The notes: generated by a model not told the origin, from the letters alone. A DNA stretch of 64,000 nucleotides from Heliocidaris tuberculata (GCA_025618425.1 CM046832.1:62459108-62523107), one strand, 5' to 3'. Positions 22,156 to 35,565 are shown, numbered from the stretch's first letter. Made by a program: numbers and translations.

Positions 22156-22690
22156 ATATTGTCCGTTTCCTCAGTATTGTTTTATTTTCATAGTCTAGAA
22201 TGTTATTTATTTGCTACTTGCTACTTGCTACTTCCTACAATTTTTATACATCTACTTCATGACTACTTCCATGATATCTATCTATCTACTGCCAATACTA
22301 CTACTACTATTCAGGGGCGTCGTTAAAACATTTTGAATATAATATAGAGTAAATCAATTTTCAGAATTCTAACATGTTGAAAGAAAGTGTCACGATCCGT
22401 TGGTATAATTCCTTGTGATTTTTCCTGTGGGTGAAATGCATAAGAAATTGCGTTTATTGAGGGTGAAAATGCAAAAAGATTTACCGCTCGGTCCCTTTGC
22501 TCTCTCGCTTGTTTAGTTATTCATTAAACAATCCCGGGTTAAATGCATTATAAATTATTTCACGTCATGCCAAAACTTCTGAATTAAAAACAGTTTTTAT
22601 ATTTGAGGTCATAGACATGGGGCAATCTTATTGCATGCCGGGTGAACCATGATCCCTGTACAACAAACCCAACATAAAGTCGCCAGACAT

Positions 22691-22727
<37 letters not shown>

Positions 22728-23420
22728 TTGTGTGTGTGTGTGTGAGAGAGTTTTTAAATCTAGGTTTAGGCCCGATTCTAAAGGAGGGGAGTATCAGATT
22801 TAAAATAATTAATAGCTCACGAGAATAGATTGTTCCTATCCAACTTATGTAACAGGGGTAATAATGCGAAACCCCACAAAACGTTATATAAAGTTTGGAG
22901 TCATCGAAGCACTCTGTCTAGGAAAGTATTTTGCAAGAGGACAAAGGGAGAATTGAGAACTCGAAAGAAATTTTTTATGGAAGGATAATAGGATTTTCCT
23001 AAAAGTTGGCACGCTTGTTGAACACATTCCATCCATTATAATGCAGAAGTTTTGACGTAACAACTCATTTTATTTCAATGGATTGGGAGATTAATGACAC
23101 CCAGTAGAAAATATAGATTAAACAAACATGGGTCGACAAAAAACTGCGGAATATACTATTTTTGCATTGCTGCGTGCTTCGAATCTTTAAAAATAACATA
23201 AAAGAGAGTTATTAAAGAAGTACATATTTAAGCCTGACTGGGCTGGAAAATGCCATATAAATCCCAAAGAGCAGTTTGCATGGGATCAAGACGACAGAAC
23301 ATTAGAAAAATAATCCCTAACAAATGAGAAAAAAAAAGCGAGGGACCATTTTAAAAGAATCGTATTTAAACCCCTTCTATTCCAATGTTTTCGACGCATT
23401 TTTTGCTGGCCATTATTAGC
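22156..23420. other. Intergenic, with a (TG)n repeat
   Basis: GCTACTT triplication at ~22218-22234 and a TG repeat at 22696-22743. No gene recognised. Confidence 0.5.
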
Positions 23421-24000
23421 ACAAAATTATAACAATACTTGGATTTATATAGCGCCTTTTCGATAGGATACAAGGCGCTTGTCAATTAGTCTATTTAACA
23501 GTGTTGTACAGGTAAGTTTTCTGGTGTTTTTTGAAGATGTCTATTGAAGCACTGTTTCTTAGAAATGATGGGAGATTGTTCCAGAGACGTGGGGCTAGGG
23601 ACTGAAAGGATTTAAAGCCAGCTTGTTTATGGGATTTGGGAATGACAAAAGAAGGAGCTGATGCAGATCTCAGAGAATATGACGTTCTATGTTGCTGAAA
23701 GAGTGAGGAGATGTATACAGGAAGTGTAGTTGCCATAGATTTGAAAGTTTGAACGAGTATTCGGTATCGTATTCTCTCAGCAAGTGGGAGCCAGTGCAAT
23801 TCGTGCAACAATGGAGTAGCATGGGACCATTTCGGTTTTTGACAGATAAGACGAGCGCATTATTTTGTTCTGGAGACGTTGAAGTCTGCCCAGGTCCTGC
23901 TTACTAATACCCCAAAGCAAACACCCACCATAGTCAAGCCTGGAGAGGACAAGTACTCTAACAACATTGTGACACGTCTCTTGATCCAAGTACCTTCTGA
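23421..24000 (-). pseudogene. CR1/L2-like LINE ORF2 C-terminal fragment
   Basis: The minus strand encodes VLVLSRLDYGGCLLWGISKQ, then after a frameshift LHELHWLPLAERIRYRILVQ and later FQSLAPRLWNNLPSFLRNS. These are the conserved C-terminal blocks of CR1/L2/Rex-type LINE proteins. The 3' end contains TTATATAGCGCC. It is truncated, frameshifted and inactive. Confidence 0.85.
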
Positions 24001-24024
24001 TGCGATTTAAGTTATATACTTGCC

Positions 24025-24260
24025 CAGGGGCGGTGCTACAGGGGGGGGGGGAGAGGGAGCGACCGCCCCCCTATGATTTTTCAAGTAGTGAAAAAAGAAG
24101 AAAAGGAGGAAGAAAAGGGAAGAAAAGGGAAGAAAGAAGAAAGAGGAGTATTAAAAAGAGAGGTCTTAAACATATAACTCTATATTACCCCTGTTATTTA
24201 ATGGAGAAAAAATATGACGTCATCTTTAGGTCGTCTTGCCCCTCCTATCAAAATTCCCTG
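24025..24260. mobile_element. hAT-type MITE copy 1, 8-bp duplication
   Basis: Starts CAGGGGCGGTGCTACAG and is flanked by TACTTGCC on both sides (24017-24024 and 24261-24268). It is nearly identical to 52418-52684 but lacks the last ~10 bases of the right terminal repeat. Confidence 0.85.
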
Positions 24261-24477
24261 TACTTGCCAATTTAGAGAGCGACGTGTGATTTGCCAAAGG
24301 CCATTTAATTGCATTTTCCTACATTGATTTTTTTTTGTTTGTTTGTTTGTTTGTTTTTGTTTTTTTTTGTAACCGGCCCTCAGAGCACAAATCGACCGGC
24401 CCTGAAGCCAAAATATCATGAGGCCCATGCAGGCTAAAGGGGAAAATGCCCACACTCCCCATGTCTAGTTCGCACCT

Positions 24478-24637
24478 GGGCCCCGTTGCATAAAACTTAC
24501 CATAAATGGTAACCGTGCTATCAATGGTAACTACCGTGTATAACATCACTCAGCAGCCAATCAAAATCAAGGTTTCCATGGGAGTTAACATTGATGGCAA
24601 GGTTACCGTCAGTGGTAAGTTTTAAGCAATGGGGCCC
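24478..24637. mobile_element. MITE with GGGCCCCGTTGCATAAA ends
   Basis: GGGCCCCGTTGCATAAAACT at the left mirrors AAGTTTTAAGCAATGGGGCC at the right. Inside, TTACCATTGATGGTAAC words are repeated in both orientations. CTG may be a 3-bp duplication. Confidence 0.7.
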
Positions 24638-25209
24638 TGGTGTTAGGACCCTGTCCTATATAGAACTCGAATTTGATGCTACTTTTTGTAGTATTTGATT
24701 TCTTTTCTTTTCTTTTCTTTTTTTCTATTCGGCGACAAATTAGTTTCTGCAAGATATTGATCTGAGCCCGTATTCAATAAACTTCTAAGACATTTTTCTT
24801 AAGTTCCAATGTCGCGAATATGTATATTGGGCCTCCTATTAATATCCAAGTATCCGTCTTAATATTGGAGTGGTTACATAGTGAAACCAGCGAATCGTAG
24901 AAAAAAAAAATGCGCACCGGCTGAGTACCTAGGTGCCGCGTTAGACATATCAAGGTGCCCACCTTGGTATCTCGTGGACGGGGCCTTACCAAGAATCTCA
25001 GGGCCCCCGACAGATATTCCACCCGAGTATCTTGAGGCCCTGACTAAGGAAAGTACAAAAGAGCCACGAAATTGGTAGGCCCTATATTTGGGTTCCATTA
25101 ATTGTCCATCTTAAGGAGACAAGCTAATAACTGGGCATGGGCATAGCTATGGGCTTGACACTAATGAGGGAAAACAAATCCCCCCTCCCCCCCCCCCCCC
25201 CCGCCCCAT

Positions 25210-27010
25210 CCTAATGCTCTAGTGTCACGTTGAGAATTGGGACTCTGATTTAGTTTCGATGTGCACTTGAAGCACCTTTCAGATGCAGCATTTTGAGGCC
25301 TGATCATTAGAAACATAAATTCCGCATATTTCATTAAATCTGTGGAGGTCATTTTTAAACAAATGGGCATACCCCGATTCATGAGCCATATTTGAGATGG
25401 CTCAATATCCAATTTTGCTTAGAACATAATTATTCGGCTACCTCATTACATATCAAAATATTTTGGACCCTTTTAATAATTGGCACATGTGTCCAACTGT
25501 GTTACTCCAACAATAAGTCAAATTTACAGGAGGTATATGTTTCCTTATATAACAGTTAACAACATTTTACATCTTTTCTACAATTCAATGAATTGTATAA
25601 TACATGTATATATAAACCGTGACTTTACTTGAAAATGGGAATTTTTTTCTTCAGAATCTAGAGGCCTCGAATTTGAAATATGATTTCAACATATTCATTA
25701 CGATTTAAAGCTATATCGTACAGGAAAAGGGACCCAAATGGGCCTTATTGACAAATGGGCACAACAGGCCTCGGGGCCGAATTTGAGATGGCTGAATGTC
25801 TAGTTTTGCTTATGATTTTTTTAAAACACATAAGTACACTTTGGGCGCTGTTTTCATAATGGGCACCTATAATACATATTTTGATAATTCTGAAGGATGT
25901 AGTGCTTACCCTATCACAATTAGAATCATTTCACACATTCCGTGACTTTATCCGTTAATATATAAAATCGACCTTTATATGACAAAATGGCACTTAAAGT
26001 TTCTCTTCAGACTTTAGAGGCCTGGAAATTTTTAATATTGTTTCAATATATTCTAATAAACCTTAATTTCTTATAATATGTCAGTTTGGGACAAAATATT
26101 CCGGAAAAAGTACCATGTGACGGCCATTTTGAAACATGAGGTCAACAGGCCTCAGGGGCAGAATTTAAGATGGCTAAAATATCCACCTTTGCTTAGAACA
26201 TATTCATCTACATGTGTGTGTGAAATTTAGTGCTTTTATCATAAAATGCCGCCCAACTACAATGAGAAGAGAAACATGTTTTAAATGTCAGAGTTAGAAT
26301 ACATGTATTTGTATAGACATTTCCAGCGTACCGCTACTAACTAAAGTTATAAGCTTTCAGACAAAGAGTAACTTTAAAATGCATAAAGTCACATCTTAAA
26401 TCACACTGGCACACAGGCAGAAGTATACTGCCTGCAAAGCCAAAATTCAAGAGATATTTACATGTAGGGATATTTTAACACTTCATCAGGCATTTTTGAA
26501 TTGGCCATCCTCTTGTGAGGGAATAAATATAAAAAAAACAACAAAAACAAAAAAGAATTGTCTTCAATGAGCCATCGATGGGCCTATGTGTCACAGAAGT
26601 GTGCTTTTCAAAATTGTTGTCTATCATAGAAAATGAAAATCAAAGACTAAAAAAACTTACATTTTGCCCATAGGGCCTTCCTTGGGCATTTTTGTCACAA
26701 TAGGCACCTGTACCACATATCTTTTCAAAGATATAATGTCTGACTGATCACAATTAGAAGTATTTTACTTATAATTAGATCAGTGACTTTGTAACATTTT
26801 GATAAATGGTACGGCCCTTCATTTTGGAATTATGGGCACCTAAAGCACTTGCATGAATTTTGAGGGACGGAAATCCTCCATAATACTTAATATATCAAAC
26901 TAGATATGATTAAATTAATTATGTAGGAAAAATAACCTAAGAGGGCCATTATGTTTAAAAAATGGCCACAACGGGCCTCAGGGCCCGAATTTTAGGTGGC
27001 CCAATATCCG
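25210..27010. repeat. Degenerate ~380-415-bp tandem repeat
   Basis: The landmark GGCCTC(G/A)GGGC..GAATTT, then AGATGGCT, recurs near 25389, 25780, 26160 and 26985. CACAATTAGAA...CGTGACTTTG recurs at 25917 and 26746. About four and a half diverged units; no coding frame persists. Confidence 0.75.
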
Positions 27011-27109
27011 GAATTATTCGTCATCGAAAACTCTACCTACATGCCAAACTTCATGCTTTTATGAAAAAGTGCACAATTATTTCACCATCATCTGCTGGAC
27101 TACAAAATG

Positions 27110-27420
27110 TTGCGTTTGTTGAGAGATTGCCGAGAGATCATTGAAAGGCCGATGAGACCATTGAGCGCTGGTAGAGAGATCACCGAGCATTCATTGAAAG
27201 ATCGCTTCCCTCGGAGACCATTGAGAGACTGGTTTGAACCAGTTCAAAACTTGATGGAGACCATGGAGACCGTGCACTGAAAGATCATTGAGAAACCATG
27301 ATCATTAAGAGCTCTCTGGAAGACTGTTTAGAGGTCTGTCATTTTTTTTTTTTTTTTTTTTTGGGGGGGGGGGGGGATTCGATGGTCTCTTAACGGTCTA
27401 GCCTCTGTGGAAAGTGGGTA
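27110..27420. repeat. Array of GAGACCATTGAGAGATC words
   Basis: At least ten degenerate copies of GAGA(C/T)CATTGA, ending in a T-tract, a G-tract and GATGGTCTCTTAACGGTCT. Possibly one half of a word-rich inverted-repeat element whose ends I cannot define. Confidence 0.5.
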
Positions 27421-27570
27421 TTAGGTATGCTAAGTCAATTATGACGATAGATTACCCAGATTATCAAAATCTGAAGTATTTGTAGAAATATGAATAATTT
27501 ATTCATCAATAACTCTAGAGTATATTACATGGATTATTTTCCTCCTAATTAATTGAAGCTTAATCTTAGT

Positions 27571-28155
27571 CCGGGGATGGGGTCACTCTCAGACAAATTT
27601 TGCTACCCATGCGCGTCCACACTCACTTCAAGAAATGGAGCCTAAATGGCGTATTACATGAAGTCTAATTTGCACCCCTATACGGCGTCACATCAGAAAA
27701 ACATACCCTAAATGGCGTCAACAGGGTCATCACGCCACCCAAAAATACCCTAAGGGCGTACAAATTATTATGGTATTAAGTACAATACCCTTAATGGCGT
27801 TTAAAATAAATAACCCCCATTAAGCAGGAAAACACCAAAATAACGCTTTTCGAGTACAAACAGGTAAACGTTTATTGATTTCATATTTAATTTGTATGCA
27901 AACAATCCAAATCACCAATGGGTGTTATTCATATCAACAAAATACTCGTGATCATACAATTTGTACCCTAAAATGTCGAAGATCGAGTTTGTTATTTGGT
28001 ACTCTAAACGGCGATCAAAGCTGAAAAACACCCCCCTTTTTTTTTAAAGGAAAACGTCGACGACGCCTTAAGGCTGAAAACAGACCCTTTTTAAAGTTTT
28101 TTTTAGGACGTAGCACGTAATGTGATGAGTGAGCCCCCCCCCCCCCCCCCCCCTC
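27571..28155. mobile_element. GGGGTCACTC inverted-repeat element, second copy
   Basis: Left GGGGATGGGGTCACTCTCAG and right GTGATGAGTGAGCCCCCC. The interior is packed with ACCCTAAATGGCGT and AAACGTCGA words. Related to 9627-9870 and 35814-36290. Confidence 0.65.
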
Positions 28156-28423
28156 ACGGGATCTTGGTATGTTATGGATATATATACTAAGATAGTTACA
28201 TGTATTACCCGCTTGTTACAAAATTGATTTGTATCCTTCGTACATTTTGACACAAAAACCAGCCGAAAACAGGGTGAATTTCTCTTTATGGAGGTAAGCC
28301 TTTACATTTCTGGTAGTGTCTCAGTATGGGTGCTTCATCTTCATTTCCATATCAATGGACAACTTATTCAAAATGTCCGGGCAAACTATTCAAAATGTCC
28401 TCGAGCAGGAAATAAAAAGTTTT

Positions 28424-28633
28424 CGAATATGTCAATGTGAACGCATGTTAATTGCATACAAAGTAGGTGAAGCTAGGCACCGCGCTTTGTGCAAGAACGG
28501 CTCACCCATCCACTGGCTTGAGGACGGGTGAGCCGTTCTTGCACAAAGCGCGGAGTTAACACAGTTAACACAAAGCAGACCATTGTAGCTGGGAGGATCT
28601 AGGACGGCGTTCACGTTGACACATTCGGAAACT
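28424..28633. repeat. Palindromic element with a perfect 28-bp hairpin
   Basis: Arms 28480-28507 and 28526-28553 are exact inverted repeats (start CCGCGCTTTGTGCAAG), with an 18-base loop. Outer arms (TATGTCAATGTGAACGC near 28430, GCGTTCACGTTGACACA near 28611) are also inverted with few mismatches. It may be a foldback MITE or a small-RNA hairpin. Confidence 0.85.
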
Positions 28634-28911
28634 CCTTAATTGTCTATTCATGAGCGAACGTACGTGGTCTGAGGTTGCAGTGCCTATTCTTGGTGATTCA
28701 TATTTCGATCAAAACTGAACTTCAAAAAAAAAAAGAAGAAAGATAGTAAAGTAAACAGCAAGTTATGTTAATAAAGATCTAGGTCTATTCACACAAAATA
28801 TAGCAAAAAATATACCCATGGTTATTTGTATTTGAGTACCGTGGGAACTATCATTCAAAAAGTGTATTTCTGTTATACTAAGTAATATCGACAACAGAAA
28901 TTTCTTTATAG

Positions 28912-29007
<96 letters not shown>

Positions 29008-29026
29008 CGCGTGCGTGTGTGTGTGT
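28912..29026. repeat. (AT)n then (GT)n microsatellite
   Basis: About 40 bases of AT followed directly by ~70 bases of GT with a few GC interruptions. Open frames of Met-Cys-Val repeats here are artefacts. Confidence 0.95.
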
Positions 29027-29359
29027 AATTCGGAACGAATGCTATATAAGTGTGTGGTTTTCAGAGCGTCTTTATTTTTTAAAGGAAATGCAGTTCAAGT
29101 TTACAAACAGCGTTCCATTGTGCTGGTCAAATACAAAGCCTATTAGCGTGGTATATTGTTGCTGGTTTTGCCTTTTGCTAGTTATAGTAGATTTTTCAAA
29201 ATAGTTTTCAAAACTGAGTATTTCAAGTGATAAGGGTCAGGAACACTAAGGGCCATTCTCAAGTCGTTGCCTTTTAAGTACTTTCTGCATGACAACACAA
29301 TCCATAATAGCTTGCGTTCTCATGCAGAAAGCGTGTGTGTGTGTGTGTAATTGGGTTTT

Positions 29360-29528
29360 TACAGACGTATATCAATCATATATGATTATTTACGTCTGGG
29401 GACCGACCTTTAACGTCACCATCCGAAAGACGTGACTCAGTTTCGAACCTGAGTCCGCTGAATCAGTTTATAACTTCCACTGTTAGCTGGATTACAGGCG
29501 CACGCCACAACGCCCAGTTGACGGGGAC
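29360..29528 (-). mobile_element. SINE, possibly 7SL-RNA-derived head
   Basis: The minus strand starts ...CTGGGCGTTGTGGCGTGCGC, then CTGTAATCCAGCTAA, strongly resembling the 5' domain of SRP (7SL) RNA. It continues with CAGGTTCGAAACTGAGTC (box B-like), then TTTCGGATGGTGACGTTAAA and GGTCGGTCCCC, a tail block seen in invertebrate SINEs. It ends near a GT repeat. Confidence 0.5.
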
Positions 29529-29529
29529 T

Positions 29530-30754
29530 CTATATATAATTGAATATATTCAATTTTCAGTTAGAAAGCTAGTTATTCGAGTGAGCCGATTGTGAAACTG
29601 TCGATTTCTGGTGACAGCCGTCGGCGATGTATTTATTTGTTATTCTGATGTTTATAATTTCGTTTGAATTGAACACCACAGGCACGTTATGGAAACCTAC
29701 AATAAGGTCACCTCCTGATTGAAGGAATGGGGATGCAAGTACTCCGCCCCCGTCCCCGCACCTTGTGTACGCCTATACCATTCAAAACAAAGGGAATTTT
29801 TAAAAAGGGTCTGTGGTTGGAATGCATAACTTTATGAGTGTCACAATTCCAGTTAAAATTTCTGTATGCTGTTGGAAAAACGGGTTAGTACTGCAACAAA
29901 GCTCTAAATAATTATATAGGACAGAATTTGAGATTTTGTTAATCAAGAGTACGAAATTAGGTTGAAGAAAATGAGTATAATTTGATATATAGGCCTACTT
30001 TTGTTTTTAAAACTGGATAAAAGTAGACGTGGTCTGACACTCAAAACTTTAATGGTAAATGTTCCAAGTATTTGTGTTACTTATTTGTTTTTGTTTTTAT
30101 ATAGATTTGTTGGATTGCACAACCAGAATTGCACAACCAGCATTACAATTTATGAAAAAATATTGTCTCGTGGAATTAGCCTTATCAGAACTTTAGGGTA
30201 TAGATGTAATTCAGGAGTGAAACACATAGAGAAGGCCATTATGCATGCTAACGGCAACCGAAAGCTCGTCAAAAGCATTTACATAGACACATATAAGAAA
30301 ATGGACCCCCCCCCCCAAAAAAAAAAAACAACAACAACAACAACAAAAAATCCTTTGCAAGTAAGAATGAAAATGTAAGCCACGTAACTAAATTTCATCA
30401 CATAATTCTGTGAAAATATGTAGAACAGATGCCAAATGCATATTCACATGTTCTACTTATTTTACAGAATAGCAGAGAAGGGATGTTCTTTGGTCTACCA
30501 GAACCATTCTGAAAGGTAGAATGAGAAGTTGTTTATTTTCTTCACTCTCTTTGTCCGTCATGGCAATTCAGTCTCATTTTACAAAAGCATTAAAAAAAAA
30601 CATCATACTACATCCATACATATATGGAATATATACATTGGTACAGTAAAATATAAAACAGTTGCTTGGCAGGTATATAGCAGCTAGAAATGAGGTGACC
30701 GACCTTCATTCATAGTGCTTGCTCTTTGGGTTGTAGCAATCTACACCGTTTCTC

Positions 30755-30785
<31 letters not shown>

Positions 30786-30845
30786 TTCAAATTGTGCAAT
30801 TAAATCCCCATGACAAGACGCCTGTTGTAGTACATCTCACACAGT
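29530..30845. other. 5' flank of gene B
   Basis: No separate gene is seen. CT repeat at 30756-30787, 58 bases before the gene B start; it may lie in the 5' UTR or promoter. C-tract/A-tract/CAA junk at 30307-30350. Confidence 0.4.
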
Positions 30846-31151
30846 ATGGCAGAAGAAACCATCAAACTGCTCTCCATCAATCATGACGAGAAGAACTCAA
30901 GATATATCCAAGTCCACGATCCAGACCATTCAGATGATCCCATATCTGGTCCTGTTGATGCAATCCCAACTGCCCCACCCCTCTCCAGCGACATCACGGA
31001 TTCCATGAGCTCAAGAGTAGATGGTGAGGATGAAGGAGGGAAGAAACCACTGATGTCTCTGACTCAGAAGCTGACGTTTGTTGGGATTGCAATAACATAC
31101 ATGGCAATGTTTATGCCCTACTATGTGCTTGCTCCATTCTTTCCTTACGAG
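30846..31151 (+). CDS. Gene B exon 1 (start codon, helix 1)
   Basis: 102 codons from ATG at 30846 to GAG|GTGAGT. The acidic, proline-containing tail (residues 1-68) is followed by LTQKLTFVGIAITYMAMF and then LAPFFPYE. This start is chosen because it matches the start of gene A exon 1 within one codon. Confidence 0.88.
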
Positions 31152-34100
31152 GTGAGTATATATATGACTGAATTTTCTCATGTAAAGGTATTTGGATGAA
31201 TAAGCATTCATTACATTTTCGGATTCAATTAATCAGTTTTCGTAAGACGCCCTCCCCCCCCCAAAAAAAAAAAACACAAAACAAAACAAAACAAAACAAA
31301 ACAAAAACAACAACAACGACACTAAATTTGGTCAAAATCCTTCAGTCTAACGAATTGGAAAATGATAGCTGCTTTGCCCTTTCTCTCTAAAAGGAAAAGA
31401 TTGTGAGAGGATAGCGATGTGGCACTGTTGTCGTGGGGGAGGCCCCACTGGATTTACTAGGTGTATGAAGTGCGAAAAACAAGGCCATCAAGACTGAGGG
31501 GATGGTGTGAAAGGGGTCGTATCGTATTCTTTTCATATTTCATCCCCTCTCCCTTTCCTTCTATCTTTTCTTTCTTTTAACTTTTGTTCTCTCACTTTTA
31601 ATTTGGGGAGAGGCACGAAGCCCACTGAGTCCTTAGCACATTATGTAGCTGTATACGCTACTGTGATGAGGAATATTTAGAGAAGGATCCATTTATTTTG
31701 TTCACGAATTATACGAACATCTTTAGTAATAATAATGTCGTGAGCTTATAAGCGCAAACAAAGTGAAGTAATTGCCTCGATTTGGAGTTTATTGCAGCTA
31801 TTTAAACTAAAATCCATCGGAAGAATAAAAATATCTGGCTCATTTCTTTTGATAAACATGGAAAATTATTGGACTATATTCACCTAGTTTCGTTCCATTT
31901 TTTTTTTTTTTCCGCAACCAAAACTAAACATCATTATTATTTCTTTTAATTAACCGTCACACATTGGCGGTTGTAGTAAATTTCAGCTTCATTGTTGAAA
32001 GTATCTAAATATGACAGGCTACTAAACAAACAAGGCAAAACGTCGAGCATTGTCTCGCCTGCATCTCGCTATGCGAATGAGAATGAGAATGTGAATTTTG
32101 GTCTAGCAGGTTTCTTATACTAAAGGGGCTTTCACACCGGGCCTGCGTAGAGTTGCATTGTGCGGCGTACCGAATACGCCGAAATTACGCGCAGCATCGA
32201 CGTAGTCCCTGCGTGAGTTATGGATAGGCTGGCGTACGATGACGTATGGTTTAATTTCAACTGCGTAGTGTTGCGTAGTGCGGCGTACTAACTACGCCGA
32301 GCTTAAGCTGCCCTATGCTGTGCCTACGCTGGCCTACGTGGCAATACGCCGAGATGGACGCAAAAAAATTAAACATGTTTAACTTTTTCGCGTTCTTTCG
32401 GCGTAGAGCACTGGGCGCAGAAAGTTTTACGCGAGTCTACGCAACACAACGCAACATTACGCAAACACTACGCTACTGTACGTCATTTCTACGCAATAGT
32501 ATGCTACCCTACGCCGACGAAATATCATTTGAGGCTGGCGTCATGTTACTTATGTGCTACGTTACCATACGCGATGGTACGCCAGCCTATGCATAACCTG
32601 TGCAGGAACTACGCCGATCTTGCCCGTAATTTCGGCGTACTCGGTACGCCGCACAACGCAACTCTACGCAGGCCCGGTGTGAAAGGGGCTTAAGCCCCCG
32701 TTCCACTATGCCGTTCTCGCTACGATTTGTCAATTTCTTCAGGTCGGGCAGGATCGGGCAAAAATTGAGCCGATCTGGAGCAAATACGATGTAGCAACGC
32801 TTTAAGAACGCTGTATCTACGACTAGCACGTGTTCGATATACTCTGAATACGATTATCGGGATCATGAGTATGACGTCTGGCGCTCAAGTTACTCTCCAG
32901 AATGATATAACTACGCTGTTTGCACGATGTTGCCGATGTTATCCGATCTATGTGCGCTCTATTTGACCTAATCACGCTGTTCCCCCGTTCTCGCATAATT
33001 TATAAAAAGTGCCGGGCGAGCAAAGTCCTATATATTTCACTGCTGACCCCCATTCAGTCTTCTTCATCTTCTGATCTCGCGTCATTTTCCACATCGACAG
33101 ATGCCTCCGTCACTTCCTTGACTGGTACAGCAACAGCAATTTTTCTTTTCGGCATGGTGAAATTGGTTTACGAATAAAATGTTATGAAATTACTCGTTTT
33201 GTGGCCGTTTGTTAATAATCTTACGTTGCATTACATTAAATCTGTAAATGCAGAACGTTTCCAATCATTTCCTTTTATACCCGTGAGAGCGGTATTCGAT
33301 CGCGAACAGCGCAAGAACAGCGGGAACAGCGTTGTTAAAGCGGGAGATCGCAACGTGCCGAGAGCGTATTGGGAACTGGATAAAGAAGCCGGGCGCGTAG
33401 GAATAGCGTCATTACAGCGGGAATGTCGTGATTTGATCTGCGTGGAGCGAGGCGTCAGCGTGACCACGTCGGTGTTTACTGAAAGCGCCGTTCTGGTGCC
33501 ACTGTTGCTACGCTTAGAAAGACCTTACTACGCTCATCCCGCTTTCTTTAGGCTGTCTTTACGCTGTCATTACGATCTTCCCGCTTGCCTTACGATGAAT
33601 TTCTGATCTGGGAGATCGGCGAGAAATTTTGAACATGTTCAAAATTTCTTGCCGATCTGCAGAAATGCCCGCTCCTACCCCGTTCTCACAACGCTGTTTT
33701 TACGATGCCGCCGATTGCAAACGACCCTTGTACGCTTTCCCCGATCTATCCCGATCTGCTAGATCGGGGCCCAGATCGGCATAGTGGAACGGGGTTTACA
33801 TACATTTTTACCTGGAAAATGAGACAATGCTACTTGTGCATGCTGTACAAGTGAGGTGACTTTTACTGAAAATTCATTGACCTCTTGACCTTTGTCCTTC
33901 GTCAGACTCAACTCATTTTCGAACTTGACCTGCGCCTTAAGCCCGGCGCACACTACACGATCCGACTGCGATCCGATTGCTCTGCGACTGTGAGCCCAAT
34001 CGGATCGCAGTCGCAGCACATCGCAGACTGTACGATTCCACTAAAACCTATATCCGATGATTTTGCAGCGCGTGCGTATTTTGCATCGGAGTAACCATTT

Positions 34101-35469
34101 TCATCATGTCCTGTATATTATATTAATCAAGAAGACAAAGTATCTTTTCTGAAAATAACATTGATATACAAAACAAATTGGGCGGTTTTACAGTCGGAAA
34201 AAGGGTAGGGGAGATCCAGGAGAGTTGAGCCACTTTTTTCATAATGGGCCATATTTCCCCAAACCTGCATTGTGGGTTGGACAACTTCTTCTCATTTGAA
34301 ATTTAGCTCCTATGTTATAATACAGTGTGGGTTATGATATTCAAGGTAATTGCATTTCAAAGTAGTAGTCCGTTTAAAAAAAAAAAAATCGAATGGCGCA
34401 AGTCTCCCGCAGGGTGAGGAGAGTTGAGCATACTCATAATGAGAGTTGAGCCACCCATGGGAGAGTTGTGCCACCTTGTAAATGGGAGTAGGGAAAAACA
34501 TGTTTCGCTTGTGGATTGGCCTGCATTGCCTAGTATAAAGTGCTGGTATAATCGCCATAATAATATTCATGATTTCGTAAATGGAAATACAATGACATTT
34601 ACTAATGGTAAACTGTGAATTATTTCAGGCAGCAAATGGATCTGTTTTCCAAATTGTAGACGCATCTTTGATACATCGATTTATGCTGACTTAAAGATGG
34701 ATAGCTGGGGCTGGGGCATTTGTAACAATATTAATGAATAATTACGGAACATATTTATCCGCGCAATCAATCCCATGGCATGAGTTATAATTACTCATGT
34801 ATTTTTTTTTAATCAGCGATAGCCAGTGTCATTTTTTAATTACTCAACATAAAAAAAATCAAAACTTTCACCACAATGCATACATAAGATGGAACCCTTA
34901 GATTTAAAGATTGAAGACATAAAACCATTTTCGTATAGACAGGATAGAGGTCTAACTTAGAACCACATGTAATATGGTACCTGCTGTTTGAAGTAACAAG
35001 AGACAGTGTCGGTTAAAAAGTACCATGAACTCATGTCTGCGTGGGAGCGAGGGACTTCGAAAAACATATTCTGGTGTTTCTGGTGCTGTTCTTTGTTCAA
35101 CAATTAAATGTTGGATTTTGAATTGTTGGTGTGTGACCTCCAAATTCACGGTAGGTCAGGTATAATCAATGGATGATTCTAAAAGGACAATGAATATTGA
35201 CTCACAGTCATGGTATTGAAGACTGTTCTACTGTTAATGAATAGAATCAATGAAACATGCAGTTTAGAAAGGCTGGCAAGAAGAAAAAAAATACGAATCT
35301 CCCTTCAAGCAGTTCGCAAAATTTGACAGCCCTGCATTTGTGCCCCCCCCCCTCCCCTTTTTTTTTTTTTTTTTTTTTTTTACTACATCCTGCATTCGCC
35401 CGTCATGAACTGTCAGTGTGAGACTCATATCCATAATAGGGTTCAGAAGCCAAGGGCGTAGGCTGGGGG

Positions 35470-35501
<32 letters not shown>

Positions 35502-35534
35502 CCCCCCCCCCCGCGGAGGCATAGGAGTTCCGCC

Positions 35535-35565
<31 letters not shown>

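Noticed and set aside
28955..29204. Cys/Val repeat protein frames
   Set aside because: They come from the (GT)n microsatellite.
29460..29520. Human Alu contamination
   Set aside because: The resemblance covers only the 7SL-like 5' domain and the rest (GATGGTGACGTTAAAGG tail, flanks) is unlike Alu.
30001..30378. 125-codon open frame upstream of gene B
   Set aside because: Ends in a C-tract/CAA low-complexity run and shows no conserved domain; not joined to gene B.
33184..33606. 140-codon open frame
   Set aside because: It lies wholly within a word-rich inverted-repeat element; the protein has no recognisable motif.
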